NCBI RefSeq assembly: GCF_963678635.1
Contig: NC_087066.1
Location: 53,026,312 to 53,090,311, forward strand
Length of the DNA: 64,000 nt
Reading direction: 5' to 3'
Source: Symsagittifera roscoffensis
Taxonomy: Eukaryota; Xenacoelomorpha; Acoela; Convolutidae
The notes beneath the pieces were generated by a model. The model was not told where the DNA came from, ran no database searches, and was given only the letters and a program-made list of their open reading frames with translations. The position numbers and the translations under genes are program-made. This document shows, in pieces, positions 46,990-59,681 of this stretch (positions are counted from its first letter, which is position 1; each line of letters opens with the position of its first letter).

Positions 46990-49900
46990 ATTCGCTGAGA
47001 CATTGCACAGTGACGGAGAGTAGAAAAAAAACTATTGACGGCTGGCTGACGTCAGTTACCTTAATTATACTCCTTTTTAATCGTCTTCAACTTGCTAGTT
47101 ATTTTTTTGGTCTGTAAAGAGCTAAGTATTTCATTACAATTTCAGGCCATCAGCCAAACGACTTTTGATCAGCTTTTGTTTGCATGCGGAAATAACCACT
47201 TAGCTGGGTCTTGGATCTCTAAACTACCTGATTGTTTTTGAAAACACGGCTGGAAAACCACAGTTTAGTTTTTTCTTGAGAGTTATAATAAAAACATTAG
47301 ATATGGATTGACACTTTGCCCGACTCTAGCTGCTCGTGCGCTGTAATATCAAATTAATATCGGAGTTTATTAAATACATTCAGGGCATTACAGCAGCTAA
47401 AAAGTTTTGTTAATGGCTCTAACAGTCTCTGGGCTCCGGGCCTCTAATTTCGCATCCTCTCAGTGATAATTTTGTTTTCGTTCTCTCATTTCATGGCACG
47501 GGAGGGTTCGAATCCGTCCCGAATGTCCCATTTGATCTTTTGTCTATATGATTTTCTTTCGATAAGCACCGTATTGTGTCTTGTCAAGTTAGGAGGCTTC
47601 GTTTTTTTTCTATGGCCGCTTCCATATCTAGAAAATTCCAAGGATTTTTACTGGAATACGTGATGAAGGTTTTCCGGACTGCAACCTCGGTTAATCTGAT
47701 ACTTTTGACCTTCTGATTACCAAATTTCTGTCTTTCACTTCGGCTGTGGTCCGGTTATTGTGTTTTTTTGTCTGTTTTTGTTATGTGATGGGTATTCATT
47801 TGTTCAAAAATGAAAAAATGATTACATGTGAACCAAAATGGAAAAAAATCGCATAGAACCAAAAATACACATTGGCCAAAAAATCTATGCCAATCAATTT
47901 TTCGGTTATTGTGACGTTCGACAAGAATGGAGCCAAAATTCAAATTTTTTTGTGACAGTTATGGTCAGTTTGGCGTGACGTAATAAATTTTAAAAATTCG
48001 TTTCAAAAAAACAGACACGTCACGCCTTTTCAGTTTCGCGACAACTGAAAATAAAAGAAAACAGAAGAACAATATTCGTTAAAACAGACAAGACGAACGA
48101 GAAATAGCAACGAAAAAAGAAATTTTAGTGATTGACGTTTAACGGAAGACCATTCCAAACTGTAATGATTGTAAATGTACAATCGTTACCGAGGATTTCC
48201 CGAGAAACAGGAAGTGTATTGGTACAATTTCACCAGCCTTCCGAAATACGATAAGACCGCTCTTCGTCCGAATTCCAGAATCCGGAAGGGTCTCAGGAAG
48301 AGAACTCAAACTCCATTTTAACTAATTCTAAGCTTCCTGAAATGTCCTGAATTGAATTAATAACACCTAAATTCGTTTTCAGATAATGAGAAGCTAGGAG
48401 TTGAGGGAAAGGGTTGATCCAACTCCAATGGGGATGATGATTTTTATCTACTGAACAAAGCCAAGAGTAATATAATAAATAAGTTGTAGCTCTGTTTTAA
48501 GGAGTGACCTTGTGGTCTGAATTAACTGAGAACCAGCCATGAGCTCACGACTTTTGCATGTAACTAAGTTAATCTGAGCGTTCTGACCGAAGCCCAAAAC
48601 AGTAACGATTTTGTCGACTCAATGTTCAAAGGACCACACAAAAAACTGGCTTTGTTAGAGACGGTTAAAAGCATGTAGAGTTCTGTGTTTAGACGCTAGC
48701 CAGTCATTTTACAACCTAGCTTTATTTTCCTTCGAAATATACTTCCGGGCGAATGTTACATAAGGGTCGCCATTGGATAACTCACGGCGATAACCGCCCC
48801 TAAATTTCATATTGATTCCTACCATCTGTTAGCAAGCTTGCAACACGTTGGCGCGGCTGCAGCGGTAACTTTTCTTCAGCTTGTGTTTAGGCTGCTTGAA
48901 TAGTAAACAGTCAATCCATAAATTCGTTGGCTCAAATTTCAACCAATCAGAATTAAAGAAGCTAAATTTTGGGACCTATGCGACTGATTTTTTATTTTGT
49001 AAGTTATGAATATTGGGATCTATGGGAAATTTATTTTTGTCCGCTCTGATGGTGGGTATTCACAAGTTTCAAAATGATAAATCAGTTCCATTTGTACCAA
49101 AATAAAAAATCAATCGCCAAATAAAAAATCAAACAAAAAAAATTCAATTAGCCAAAGAGATCTAAGCCGACTATTTTAAGCTCTTGGTTTAAGATAATTG
49201 GCTCTAATTTTCGTATAGAGTTATACGCTCTGTTGGAAAGCTCGCAACACGTTCGCGCGACTGCGGCGGTCACTTTTCTGCAGCTAAGTTTTCTGTTTGA
49301 ACAGTAGAAAATTAATGTAGTAATTCGTTGGCTCACAATTCGACCAATTGTAGCTTTCGCCCAAAAGCTACACAGTGACAGAGCATAGAAAAAGTACCTA
49401 TAGACGACTGGCCGGCGTCAGTTACCTAAATTCTACTCGCTTTTCACCGTCTCGGTCTAGCCAGTTGATTTTCTGGTGTGTCTAGGTCTAAGTAAAAAGT
49501 TACCATATTTAGGCCATCAGTCAAACGACTTTAATCAGCTTCCGTTTACATGCGGAGACAACCACATAGCTGGGTCTCGAACCCCAGACTACGTGATTTC
49601 CATTAAAAACACGGCTCCAATATCCTATTTTACTATGTTTTGGTTACAGTTCTATAATAAATCCATTGGAGATTGATTGACTCTTTCCTCTTTCTAGCTA
49701 CACATTTTCTTAAAATATAATAAATAATACCGGTGTTAACTCAAATAATCACGACATCAGAGTAGTTAAAAAATCAGTTTATTTTAGTCCTTCACCATAT
49801 ATTGTCTCTGGGGGACCGAGCCTCCGATTCCTTGCTTTTTCAGTAATAATGTCGTTATTACTCCCCAATTCGTGGCACGGGAGGGTACAGCTCCTTCCTT

Positions 49901-50045
49901 CTTCCCCACTGAAGACTCCTTTCCGTCTATTATCTCCAATTAGTTGTCTTATCGTGCGTGATCGTCGCGATAAGAGGCTTCGTTTTTTCTATCGTACTTG
50001 CCCGACTGTCTCTCACTGAATCGGTTGTTGTTGTGTTTTTGTCAC
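46990..50045 (+). repeat. Two diverged copies of a dispersed repeat of about 700 bp
   Basis: Copies at about 46990-47770 and 49370-50045 share, in order, CACAGTGACGGAG, GACGTCAGTTACC (GGCGTCAGTTACC in the second), AGGCCATCAGCCAAACGACTTT, CATGCGGA-ATAACCAC, TAGCTGGGTCT, AACACGGCT, GGCACGGGAGGGT and CGTTTTTTCTAT. In the first copy GGGTTCGAATCC (47506) and in the second TCTCGAACCCCAG (49578; minus-strand GGTTCGAGACCC) look like polymerase III B boxes. No ORF is conserved. It may be a SINE or a MITE family. Confidence 0.65.
48828..49350 (+). repeat. Second repeat pair
   Basis: The block GCAAGCTTGCAACACGTTGG ... AATTCGTTGGCTCAAATTTC (48832-48945) recurs as AAGCTCGCAACACGTTCG ... AATTCGTTGGCTCACAATTC (49238-49345) with roughly 80% similarity by eye. 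It lies between the two copies of the 700-bp repeat and may be part of the same nested structure. No gene is seen from 47770 to 49370. Confidence 0.55.
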
Positions 50046-50311
50046 TTTTTGACCATAAGTGAACATTTTTCGTATTTCTCAGAAATAGACTGTCTGCAAT
50101 CGAATTTTCAAAAAAAATTAAAATTTCCAGTTTATTCATAATAATAACACAGAATTTAGAGAGTCTCAAGGGTTTTCACCCATTTTTCAGTTCATCTTCA
50201 GCTCAGTTTTATTTTACTGAGAGGATTGCAGTTGCCACATCTGCATGTTACTCTCCCAGTACAATTACTTTCTTCGGTGTATTATTTGGTGAAAAAGTTC
50301 CAGTAAATGTT

Positions 50312-53038
50312 CTAAATAGTAGCTCTGTTCAGAAATTTCCCGAAACTTTCGTAAACACGAAGAACGTTGTTGTAGAGTAGTTTCGTCCTTCGAAAGAAGT
50401 TTTCGTTGGTTTTATTTAGTCGCGGTTTCGATAACTTGAATTCATCTCGATTGCTCTGTCGAGTATTATCGCATATTGTCTCATTTTCAATTGAACTTTC
50501 AACATCAAATTCACCTGTTTTAATAGATAAAAGCATTGAGATATCATGCATTTCAACATACAGGCTTAACGGAAGGATATGCAAATTAATGATTCGATTT
50601 CGATTGCTTAAGTCAGAACCTATTATCCATTTTGTTCCATGATGTTGAACTTTTTCGAATTCTGTTAAATTTCCTTTATTTGGCAACCAGGTCTGGGAAG
50701 CATATACAGCAGTTGGGACAACGTATCCAGTGTATGCATTCAATTTCATTCTCCAGTTACAATTTGGTGTTAGATTTTGCTTTATTTGGAATAAGGCGCC
50801 CATTGCTTTGTTTGATCTGCGTTTGCAATTTTCATTCCAACTTAAGTTTTGCTGCACTATGAGCCCTAGATCACGTTGCGACTGTTCGGGGGTGAGTTTG
50901 GCATTGCATAAATGTGCTTCAAGGTTTCCTTTGATGGTAAGAGCATGCGACTTTTTTGTGTTTGGTAGCATCATATTTGTATTAAGCCAGGCTTGGATGT
51001 TATCGGTCGCCTTGTTCATCGTTACTTGATTTGTTACGATTACTTTGAAATCATCAGCATACCAAAAACTTTCCATATCGGACATACACTCTGGAAGATT
51101 GTTAATAAATAGCAGAAAGAGGAGGGGACCCAGAATTGATCCTTGGGGAACACCGCTGGTTACTTTTCTTAGGGTTGATTTTGCGCCGCTTAATTGCACG
51201 TATTGCTTGCGTTGGTTTAAGTATGATTTTAGAAGTCCTAAGATGTTTCCACCAATTCCATGAGACCTTAACTTGCTAATTAGCACACTATGCGGTACTG
51301 TGTCAAACGCTTTAGCAAAATCGAGATAAAGACTACTTAACTCATTGACAGATTCTAGATCATTGCATTCGTATATTTTGTCGAGAAAGTATATTAGTTG
51401 CAGTGTCACCGATCGTCTTTTTCTGAAGCCGTATTGACTAGTATGGAATTTTGAATGAAAAAAACAATAAATTTTTTCCAAAACGAGTTTTTCCAAGATT
51501 TTTGAGCAACAACATAGGAGGCTGATGGGACGGTAGCAAGTTACCTCAGCTTTGTTTGCCCTCTTTGAATATTGGTGTTATTTGGCATATTTTCCAGTAG
51601 CTGGGGTAACATTGCTTGTTTAAACATGTTCGAAAGAACAGTTTTAGTGATTTACATAGGTTTTTGTGACACTTTTTTAATAGTGTGTTTCCAATTTTTT
51701 CGGGTCCGGTTGATTTATCAGGATTAAGTTCAAACAATATGTCGCTTATTTGTTCTTCAGTGTAGTTAGCTGTGTTTAGTATGTTATTTGGTTCATATCC
51801 AGGCTGCAAATTAGATTTACTGAAGACCGACGCGAAGTAATGATTAAAAACTTCAGCCTTTGCAACATTTATTGACGCTACTGTCTTATCAAAATTTACT
51901 GTTGGGGGAATTGAGGGTGTTTTTCGTATACATTTCAAGTACTTCTGTATTTTAGTAGACATTCTTCCTTCCAATACTGATTTTTATTTTTCAGCGAGGT
52001 CTTTCGCGGATTCAAGTTTGATTTGCTTTTCAAGGCGTTTGAGTTTAATCAATTTGCTAAGAGTTACACTTTTTCGTTTTTTCATTGTTTTCAGCTTATT
52101 CATAAGATTTGATGTAATAATGGAAATCCAGGGGGTAGCTGGGATCTATGTTTGGTAATTCTTGGTATGTGTTTATCTATTTTCTTCCACAACCATTCTT
52201 ACCGTTGCTTTAACAATTCATCTACATTACTATAGCAATACGGTTGAAAGGGTTCCTGCAGGATACTTTTATTAAGTTCGTCCCAGTCAGCCTTGTTAAA
52301 AGCGTTTTTCATATCAGTTACTGCAAATTGCGGTTCCTCCTTTTCGAGGTAGATAGTTGTAACAATTGGTTTATGGTCGGAAAAACTTTTGTCGTTTTGC
52401 ATAAGATCATTTTGTAAACTAATATCATATTCGCAGTTGACAATGGAATCTGGATTATTGGCTAGGGCGACGTCTATTTGATCAGTCGATTGATTACTGA
52501 AGTTTCTTTCTACAAATGCATCAATTATTTGTTTTTCGCAATCAAGATTTGATGACATAGTTAACCAGTTCGTTTGTGATAGATTTAAGTCACCTGTTAG
52601 AATGATAAGATTACATTGACACTCCTTTGCCTTAAGCTGAATATTTTCTAGTAAGGTTTTCAAATCCTTAATTTCCCATTGGTAGACACTTGGATACGGA
52701 GCATTGTATGTGCAACAAAGCAAAATTGCGCTGTCTTTTTTAGTTTTAGTTTTGATGGTTATACAATCGGAATGTTCATTTTGTAATGATATATGTTCTT
52801 GAAGAATGTCGTTTTTGATTGCAATTAGTACTCCACCATGTTTTGTTTTACGATCATCATTTGTCATTCGGTCTTTTCTATATACCTGATATCTACTTAG
52901 GAAAAGGGCTGCTGATGGGATATCACAAGTTAACCAAGTTTCTGTTAAGCATAAAATGTCGTAATCGTGTGTATTTAGCGTATTTGAAAACTTTGTTCTA
53001 CTATTTATATCTACTAAGCTTCGAGTATTAAAAGTCAT
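50312..53038 (-). pseudogene. LINE copy A ORF2: endonuclease and reverse transcriptase, broken
   Basis: Minus strand from 53038: an APE-type endonuclease (279 codons to 52199; motifs LTETW, GDLN and SDHKPI). It is ended by a TAC-to-TAA nonsense change that the other copies lack. A linker with a frameshift and a TAA follows, then RT in 51974-51546 and 51496-50312 (394 codons, separated by a frameshift). RT motifs are LDFAKAFDTV, SGVPQGSILGPLLF and YADD (51061-51050), as in CR1/Jockey-type LINEs. The C-terminus ends 150 bp before the element's 3' end. This copy has the longest RT piece. Confidence 0.8.
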
Positions 53039-53422
53039 AATTGATATTGTTGCTAGTCATTTTTCGGTTTTTGAGTCACTTGTCCCATCGCCGTTAGTGC
53101 TTTTTTCTAATGGTATCCACTTTTTGTTTACCATTATCTCAACTGTTAGATTTTTTACCCGAAAATCTTTCGAGGTTAATTGATTTTCGTCACTGTCGAT
53201 TAACTCTTTACGTTTTTTCAGGCATTCGTTTTGCTTTTTGGTATCCGTACTATTTAGTTCAGGATTTACATAGACGGGTTTTTGATAGGGATGGTAATCT
53301 TTAAGCTTGTGTGCCGCCCCTTAAGCTTGTGTGCATCTTCAGTTCAGTTTTATTTTACTGAGAGGATTGCAGTTGCCACATCTGCATATTACTCTCCAAG
53401 TACATTTATTTTCTTCGCTGTA

Positions 53423-56168
53423 TTATTTGGTGAACAAGTTCCAGTAAATGTTTTGAATAGTAGCTCTGTTTAGAAATTTCCCAAAACTTTCATAAACACA
53501 AGGAACGTAGTTGTAGAGTAGTTTCGTCCTTCGAAAGAAGTTTTCGTTGGTTTTATTTAGTCGCGGTTTCGATAACTTGAATTCATCTTGATTGCTATGT
53601 CGAGTATTATCGCATATTGTCTCATTTTCAATTGAGCTTTCAACATCAAATTCACCTGTTTTAATAGATAAAAGCATTAAGAGATCATGCATTTCAACAT
53701 ACAGGCTTAACGGAAGGATATGCAAATTAATTAACCAATTTAGATTGCTTAAGTCAGAACCTAATATCCATTTTGTTGCATGATTTTGAACTTTTTCGAA
53801 TTCTATTAAATTTCCTTTATTTGGCAACTAGGTCTGAGAAGCATATACAGCAATTGGGACAACGTATCCAGTGTATGCATTCAATTTCATTCTCCAGTTA
53901 CAATTTGATGTTAGATTTCGCTTTATTTGGAATAAGGCGCCCATTGCTTTGTTCCATCTGCGTTTGCAATTTTCATTCCAACTTAAGTTTTGCTGCACTA
54001 TTAGCCCTAGGTCACGTTGCGACTGTACGGGGGTATGTTTGGCATTGCATAAGTGTGCTTCAAGGTTTCCTTTGATGTTAAGAGCATGCGACTTTTTTGT
54101 GTTTGGTAGCATCATATTTGTATTAAGCCAGGCTTGGATATGTTATCGGTCGCCTTGTTCATCGCTACTTGATTTGTTACGATTACTTTGAAATCATCAG
54201 CATACCCAAAATTTTCCATATCGGACATACACTCTGGATGCTCGTTAATAAATAGCAGCAAGAGGAGTTGATCCTTGGGGAACACCGCTGGTTACATTTC
54301 TTAGGGATGATTTTGCGCCGCTTATTTGCACGTATTGCTTGCGTTGGCTTAAGTATAAATTTAGAAGTCCTAAGATGTTTCCACCAATTCCGAGAGACCT
54401 TAACTTGCTAATTAGCACACTATGCGGTACTGTGTCAAACGCTTTAGCAAAGTCGAGATAAAGAACACTTAACTCATTGACAGATTCTAGATCATTGCAT
54501 TCGTGTATTTTGTCGAGAAAGTATATTAGTTGCAGTGTCGCGGATTGTCCTTTTCTGAAGCCATTTTGACTAGTGTCGAATTTTGAATGAAAGAAACAAT
54601 AAATTTTATCAAAAAGAAGTTTTTCCAAGACTTTTGAGCAGCAACATAGGAGGCTGATGGGACGGTAGCAAGTTACATCAGCTTTGTTGCCCTCTTTGAA
54701 TATTGGTGTTGTTTGGCATATTTTCCAGTAGCTGGGGTAACATTGCTTGTTTAAACATGTTCGAAAGAACAGTTTTAATGATTTACATAGGTTTTTGTGA
54801 CACTTTTTTAGTAGTGTATTTCCAATTTTATCGGGTCCGGTTGATTTGTCAGGATTAAGTTCAAACAATATGTCGCTTATTTGTTCTTCAGTGTAGTTAG
54901 CTGTGTTTAGTATGTTATTTGGTTCATATCCAGGCTGCAAATTAGATTTACTGAAGCCCGACGCGAAGTATTGATTAAAAACTTCAACCTTTGCAACATT
55001 TATTGACGCTAATGTTTTCTCAAAATTTACTGTTGGGGGAATTGAGGGTGTTTTTCGTATACATTTCAAGTATTTCTCTATTTTACTAAACATTCTTCCT
55101 TCCAATACTGATTTTTCATTTTCAGCGAGGTCTTTCGCGGATTCAAGTTTGATTTGCTTTTCAAGGCGCGCGTTTGAGTTTAATCAATTTGCTAAGAGTT
55201 ACACTTTTTCGTTTTTTCATTGTTTTCAGCTTATTCATAAGATTTGATGTAATATTGGAAATCCAGGTGGTAGCTGGGATCTATGTTCGGTAATTCTTGG
55301 TATGTGTTTATCTATTTCCTTCCACAACCATTCGTACCGTTGCTTTAACAATTCATCTACATTACTATAGCAATACGGTTGAAAGGGTTCCTGCAGGATA
55401 CTTTTATTAAGTTCGTCCCAGTCAGCCTTGTTAAAAGCGTTTTTCATATCAGTTACTGCAAATTGCGTTTCCTCTTTTTCGAGGTCGATTGTTGTAATAA
55501 TTGGTTTATGGTCGGAAAAACTTTTGTCGTTTTGCATAAGATCATTTTGTAAACTAATATCATATTCGCAGTTGACAATGGAATCTGGATTATTGGCTAG
55601 GACGACGTCTGTTTGATCAGTCGATTGATGACTGAAGTTTCTTTCTAAAAATGCATCAATTATTTGTTTTTCGCAATCAAGATTTGATGACATAGTTAAC
55701 CAGTTCGTTTGTGATAGATTTAAGTCACCTGTTAGAATGATAAGAGTACATTGACACTCCTTTGCCTTAAGCTGAATATTTTCTAGTAAGGTTTTCAAAT
55801 CCTTAATTTCCCATTGGTAGACACTTGGATACGGAGCATTGTATGTGCAACAAAGCAAAATTGCGCTGTCTTTTTTAGTTTTAGTTTTGATGGTTATACA
55901 ATCGGAATGTTCATTTTGTAATGAGATATGTTCTTGAAGAATGTCGTTTTTGATTGCAATTAGTACTCCACCAAGTTTTGTTTTACGATCATCATTTGTC
56001 ATTCGGTCTTTTCTATATACCTGATATCTAATTGGGAAAAGGGCTGCTGATGGGATATCATAAGTTAACCAAGTTTCTGTTAAGCATAAAATAATTGTTT
56101 GTGTTTAGCGTATTTGAAAACTTTGTTCTACTGTTTATATCTAATAAGCTTCGAGTATTAAAAGTCAG
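53423..56168 (-). pseudogene. LINE copy B ORF2, broken
   Basis: The pieces are endonuclease 56002-55235 (255 codons), RT 55105-54245 (286 codons), and C-terminal 54115-53828 and 53827-53423. An 11-bp deletion at about 54271 removes part of the SGVPQGS-to-LLF region and shifts the frame; copy C shares it. A 2-nt insertion (GGATATGTT for GGATGTT) and a Trp-to-TAG stop in the C-terminus are shared with C and D. A 4-bp GCGC insertion in the linker is shared with C only. Confidence 0.8.
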
Positions 56169-56552
56169 AGTTGAGATTGTTTCTAGTCATTTTTCGGTTT
56201 TTGAGTCACTTGTCCCATCGCCGTAAATGCTTTTTTCTAATGGTATCCACTTTTTGTTTTCCATTATCTCAACTGTTAGATTTTTTACCCGAATATCTTT
56301 CGAGGTTAATTGATTTTCATCACTGTCGATTAACTGTTTACGTTTTTTCAGGCATTCGTTTTGCTTTTTGGTATCCGTACTATTTAGTTCAGGATTTACA
56401 TAGACGGGTTTTTGATAGGGATGGTAATCTTTAAGCTTGTGTGCCGCCCCTTAAGCTTGTGTGCATCTTCAGTTCAGTTTTATTTTACTGAGAGGATTGC
56501 AGTTGCCACATCTGCATATTACTCTCCAAGTACATTTATTTTCTTCGCTGTA

Positions 56553-59298
56553 TTATTTGGTGAACAAGTTCCAGTAAATGTTTTGAATAGTAGCTCTGTT
56601 TAGAAATTTCCCAAAACTTTCATAAACACAAGGAACGTAGTTGTAGAGTAGTTTCGTCCTTCGAAAGAAGTTTTCGTTGATTTTATTTAGTCGCGGTTTC
56701 GATAACTTGAATTCATCTCGATTGCTATGTCGAGTATTATCGCATATTGTCTCATTTTCAATTGAGCTTTCAACATCAAATTCACCTGTTTTAATAGATA
56801 AAAGCATTAAGAGATCGTGCATTTCAACATACATGCTTAACGGAAGGATATGCAAATTAATTAACCAATTTAGATTGCTTAAGTCAGAACCTAATATCCA
56901 TTTTGTTGCATGATGTTGAACTTTTTTGAATTCTATTAAATTTCCTTTATTTGGCAACTAGGTCTGAGAAGCATATACAGCAATTGGGACAACGTATCCA
57001 GTGTATGCATTCAATTTCATTCTCCAGTTACAATTTGATGTTAGATTTCGCTTTATTTGGAATAAGGCGCCCATTGCTTTGTTCCATCTGCGTTTGCAAT
57101 TTTCATTCCAACTTAAGTTTTGCTGCACTATTAGCCCTAGGTCACGTTGCGACTGTACGGGGGTATGTTTGGCATTGCATAAGTGTGCTTCAAGGTTTCC
57201 TTTGATGTTAAGAGCATGCGACTTTTTTGTGTTTGGTAGCATCATATTTGTATTAAGCCAGGCTTGGATATGTTATCGGTCGCCTTGTTCATCGCTACTT
57301 GATTTGTTACGATTACTTTGAAATCATCAGCATACCCAAAATTTTCCATATCGGACATACACTCTGGATGCTCGTTAATAAATAGCAGCAAGAGGAGTTG
57401 ATCCTTGGGGAACACCGCTGGTTACATTTCTTAGGGATGATTTTGCGCCGCTTATTTGCACGTATTGCTTGCGTTGGCTTAAGTATAAATTTAGAAGTCC
57501 TAAGATGTTTCCACCAATTCCGAGAGACCTTAACTTGCTAATTAGCACACTATGCGGTACTGTGTCAAACGCTTTAGCAAAGTCGAGATAAAGAACACTT
57601 AACTCATTGACAGATTCTAGATCATTGCATTCGTGTATTTTGTCGAGAAAGTATATTAGTTGCAGTGTCGCGGATTGTCCTTTTCTGAAGCCATTTTGAC
57701 TAGTGTCGAATTTTGAATGAAAGAAACAATAAATTTTATCAAAAAGAAGTTTTTCCAAGACTTTTGAGCAGCAACATAGGAGGCTGATGGGACGGTAGCA
57801 AGTTACATCAGCTTTGTTGCCCTCTTTGAATATTGGTGTTGTTTGGCATATTTTCCAGTAGCTGGGGTAACATTGCTTGTTTAAACATGTTCGAAAGAAC
57901 AGTTTTAATGATTTACATAGGTTTTTGTGACAATTTTTTAGTAGTGTGTTTCCAATTTTATTGGGTCCGGTTGATTTGTCAGGATTAAGTTCAAACAATA
58001 TGTCGCTTATGTGTTCTTCAGTGTAGTTAGCTGTGTTTAGTATGTTATTTGGTTCATATTCAGGCTGCAAATTAGATTTATTGAAGCCCGACGCGAAGTT
58101 TTGATTAAAAACTTCAGCCTTTGCAACATTTATTGACGCTACTGTTTTATCAAAATTTACTGTTTGGGGAATTGAGGGTGTTTTTCGTATACATTTCAAG
58201 TATTTCTCTATTTTACTAAACATTCTTCCTTCCAATACTGATTTTTCATTTTCAGCGAGGTCTTTCGCGGATTCAAGTTTGATTTGCTTTTCAAGGCGCG
58301 CGTTTGAGTTTAATCAATTTGCTAAGAGTTACACTTATTCGTTTTTTCATTGTTTTCAGCTTATTCATAAGATTTGATGTAATATTGGAAATCCAGGTGG
58401 TAGCTGGGATCTAGGTTCGGTAATTCTTGGTATGTGTTTATCTATTTCCTTCCACAACCATTCGTACCGTTGCTTTAACAATTCATCTACATTACTATAG
58501 CAATACGGTTGAAAGGGTTCCTGCAGGATACTTTTATTAAGTTCGTCCCAGTCAGCCTTGTTAAAAGCGTTTTTCATATCAGTTACTGCAAATTGCGTTT
58601 CCTCTTTTTCGAGGTCGATTGTTGTAATAATTGGTTTATGGTCGGAAAAACTTTTGTCGTTTTGCATAAGATCATTTTGTAAACTAATATCATATTCGCA
58701 GTTGACAATGGAATCTGGATTATTGGCTAGGACGACGTCTGTTTGATCAGTCGATTGATTACTGAAGTTTCTTTCTAAAAATGCATCAATTATTTGTTTT
58801 TCGCAATCAAGATTTGATGACATAGTTAACCAGTTCGTTTGGGATAGATTTAAGTCACCTGTTAGAATGATAAGATTACATTGACACTCCTTTGCCTTAA
58901 GCTGAATATTTTCTAGTAAGGTTTTCAAATCCTTAATTTCCCATTGGTAGACACTTGGATACGGAGCATTGTATGTGCAACAAAGCAAAATTGCGCTGTC
59001 TTTTTTAGTTTTAGTTTTGATGGTTATACAATCGGAATGTTCATTTTGTAATGAGATATGTTCTTGAAGAATGTCGTTTTTGATTGCAATTAGTACTCCA
59101 CCAAGTTTTGTTTTACGATCATGATTTGTCATTCGGTCTTTTCTATATACCTGATATCTAATTGGGAAAAGGGCTGCTGATGGGATATCATAAGTTAACC
59201 AAGTTTCTGTTAAGCATAAAATAATTGTGTGTGTTTAGCGTATTTGAAAACTTTGTTCTACTGTTTATATCTAATAAGCTTCGAGTATTAAAAGTCAG
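56553..59298 (-). pseudogene. LINE copy C ORF2, broken
   Basis: The pieces are endonuclease 59132-58365, RT 58235-57375, and C-terminal 57245-56958 and 56957-56553. It is almost identical to copy B, including the 11-bp RT deletion and the GCGC insertion, so B and C are the youngest duplicates. A handful of substitutions separate them, for example in the N-terminal part of the RT ORF. Confidence 0.8.
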
Positions 59299-59681
59299 AG
59301 TTGAGATTGTTTCTAGTCATTTTTCGGTTTTTGAGTCACTTGTCCCATCGCCATAAATGCTTTTTCTAATGGTATCCACTTTTTGTTTTCCATTATCTCA
59401 ACTGTTAGATTTTTTACCCGAATATCTTTCGAGGTTAATTGATTTTCATCACTGTCGATTAACTGTTTACGTTTTTTCAGGCATTCGTTTTGCTTTTTGG
59501 TATCCGTACTATTTAGTTCAGGACTTACATAGACGGGGTTTTGATAGGGATGGTAATCTTTAAGCTTGTGTGCCGCCCCTTAAGCTTGTGTGCATCTTCA
59601 GTTCAGTTTTATTTTACTGAGAGGATTGCAGTTGCCACATCTGCATATTACTCTCCAAGTACATTTATTTTCTTCGGTGTA

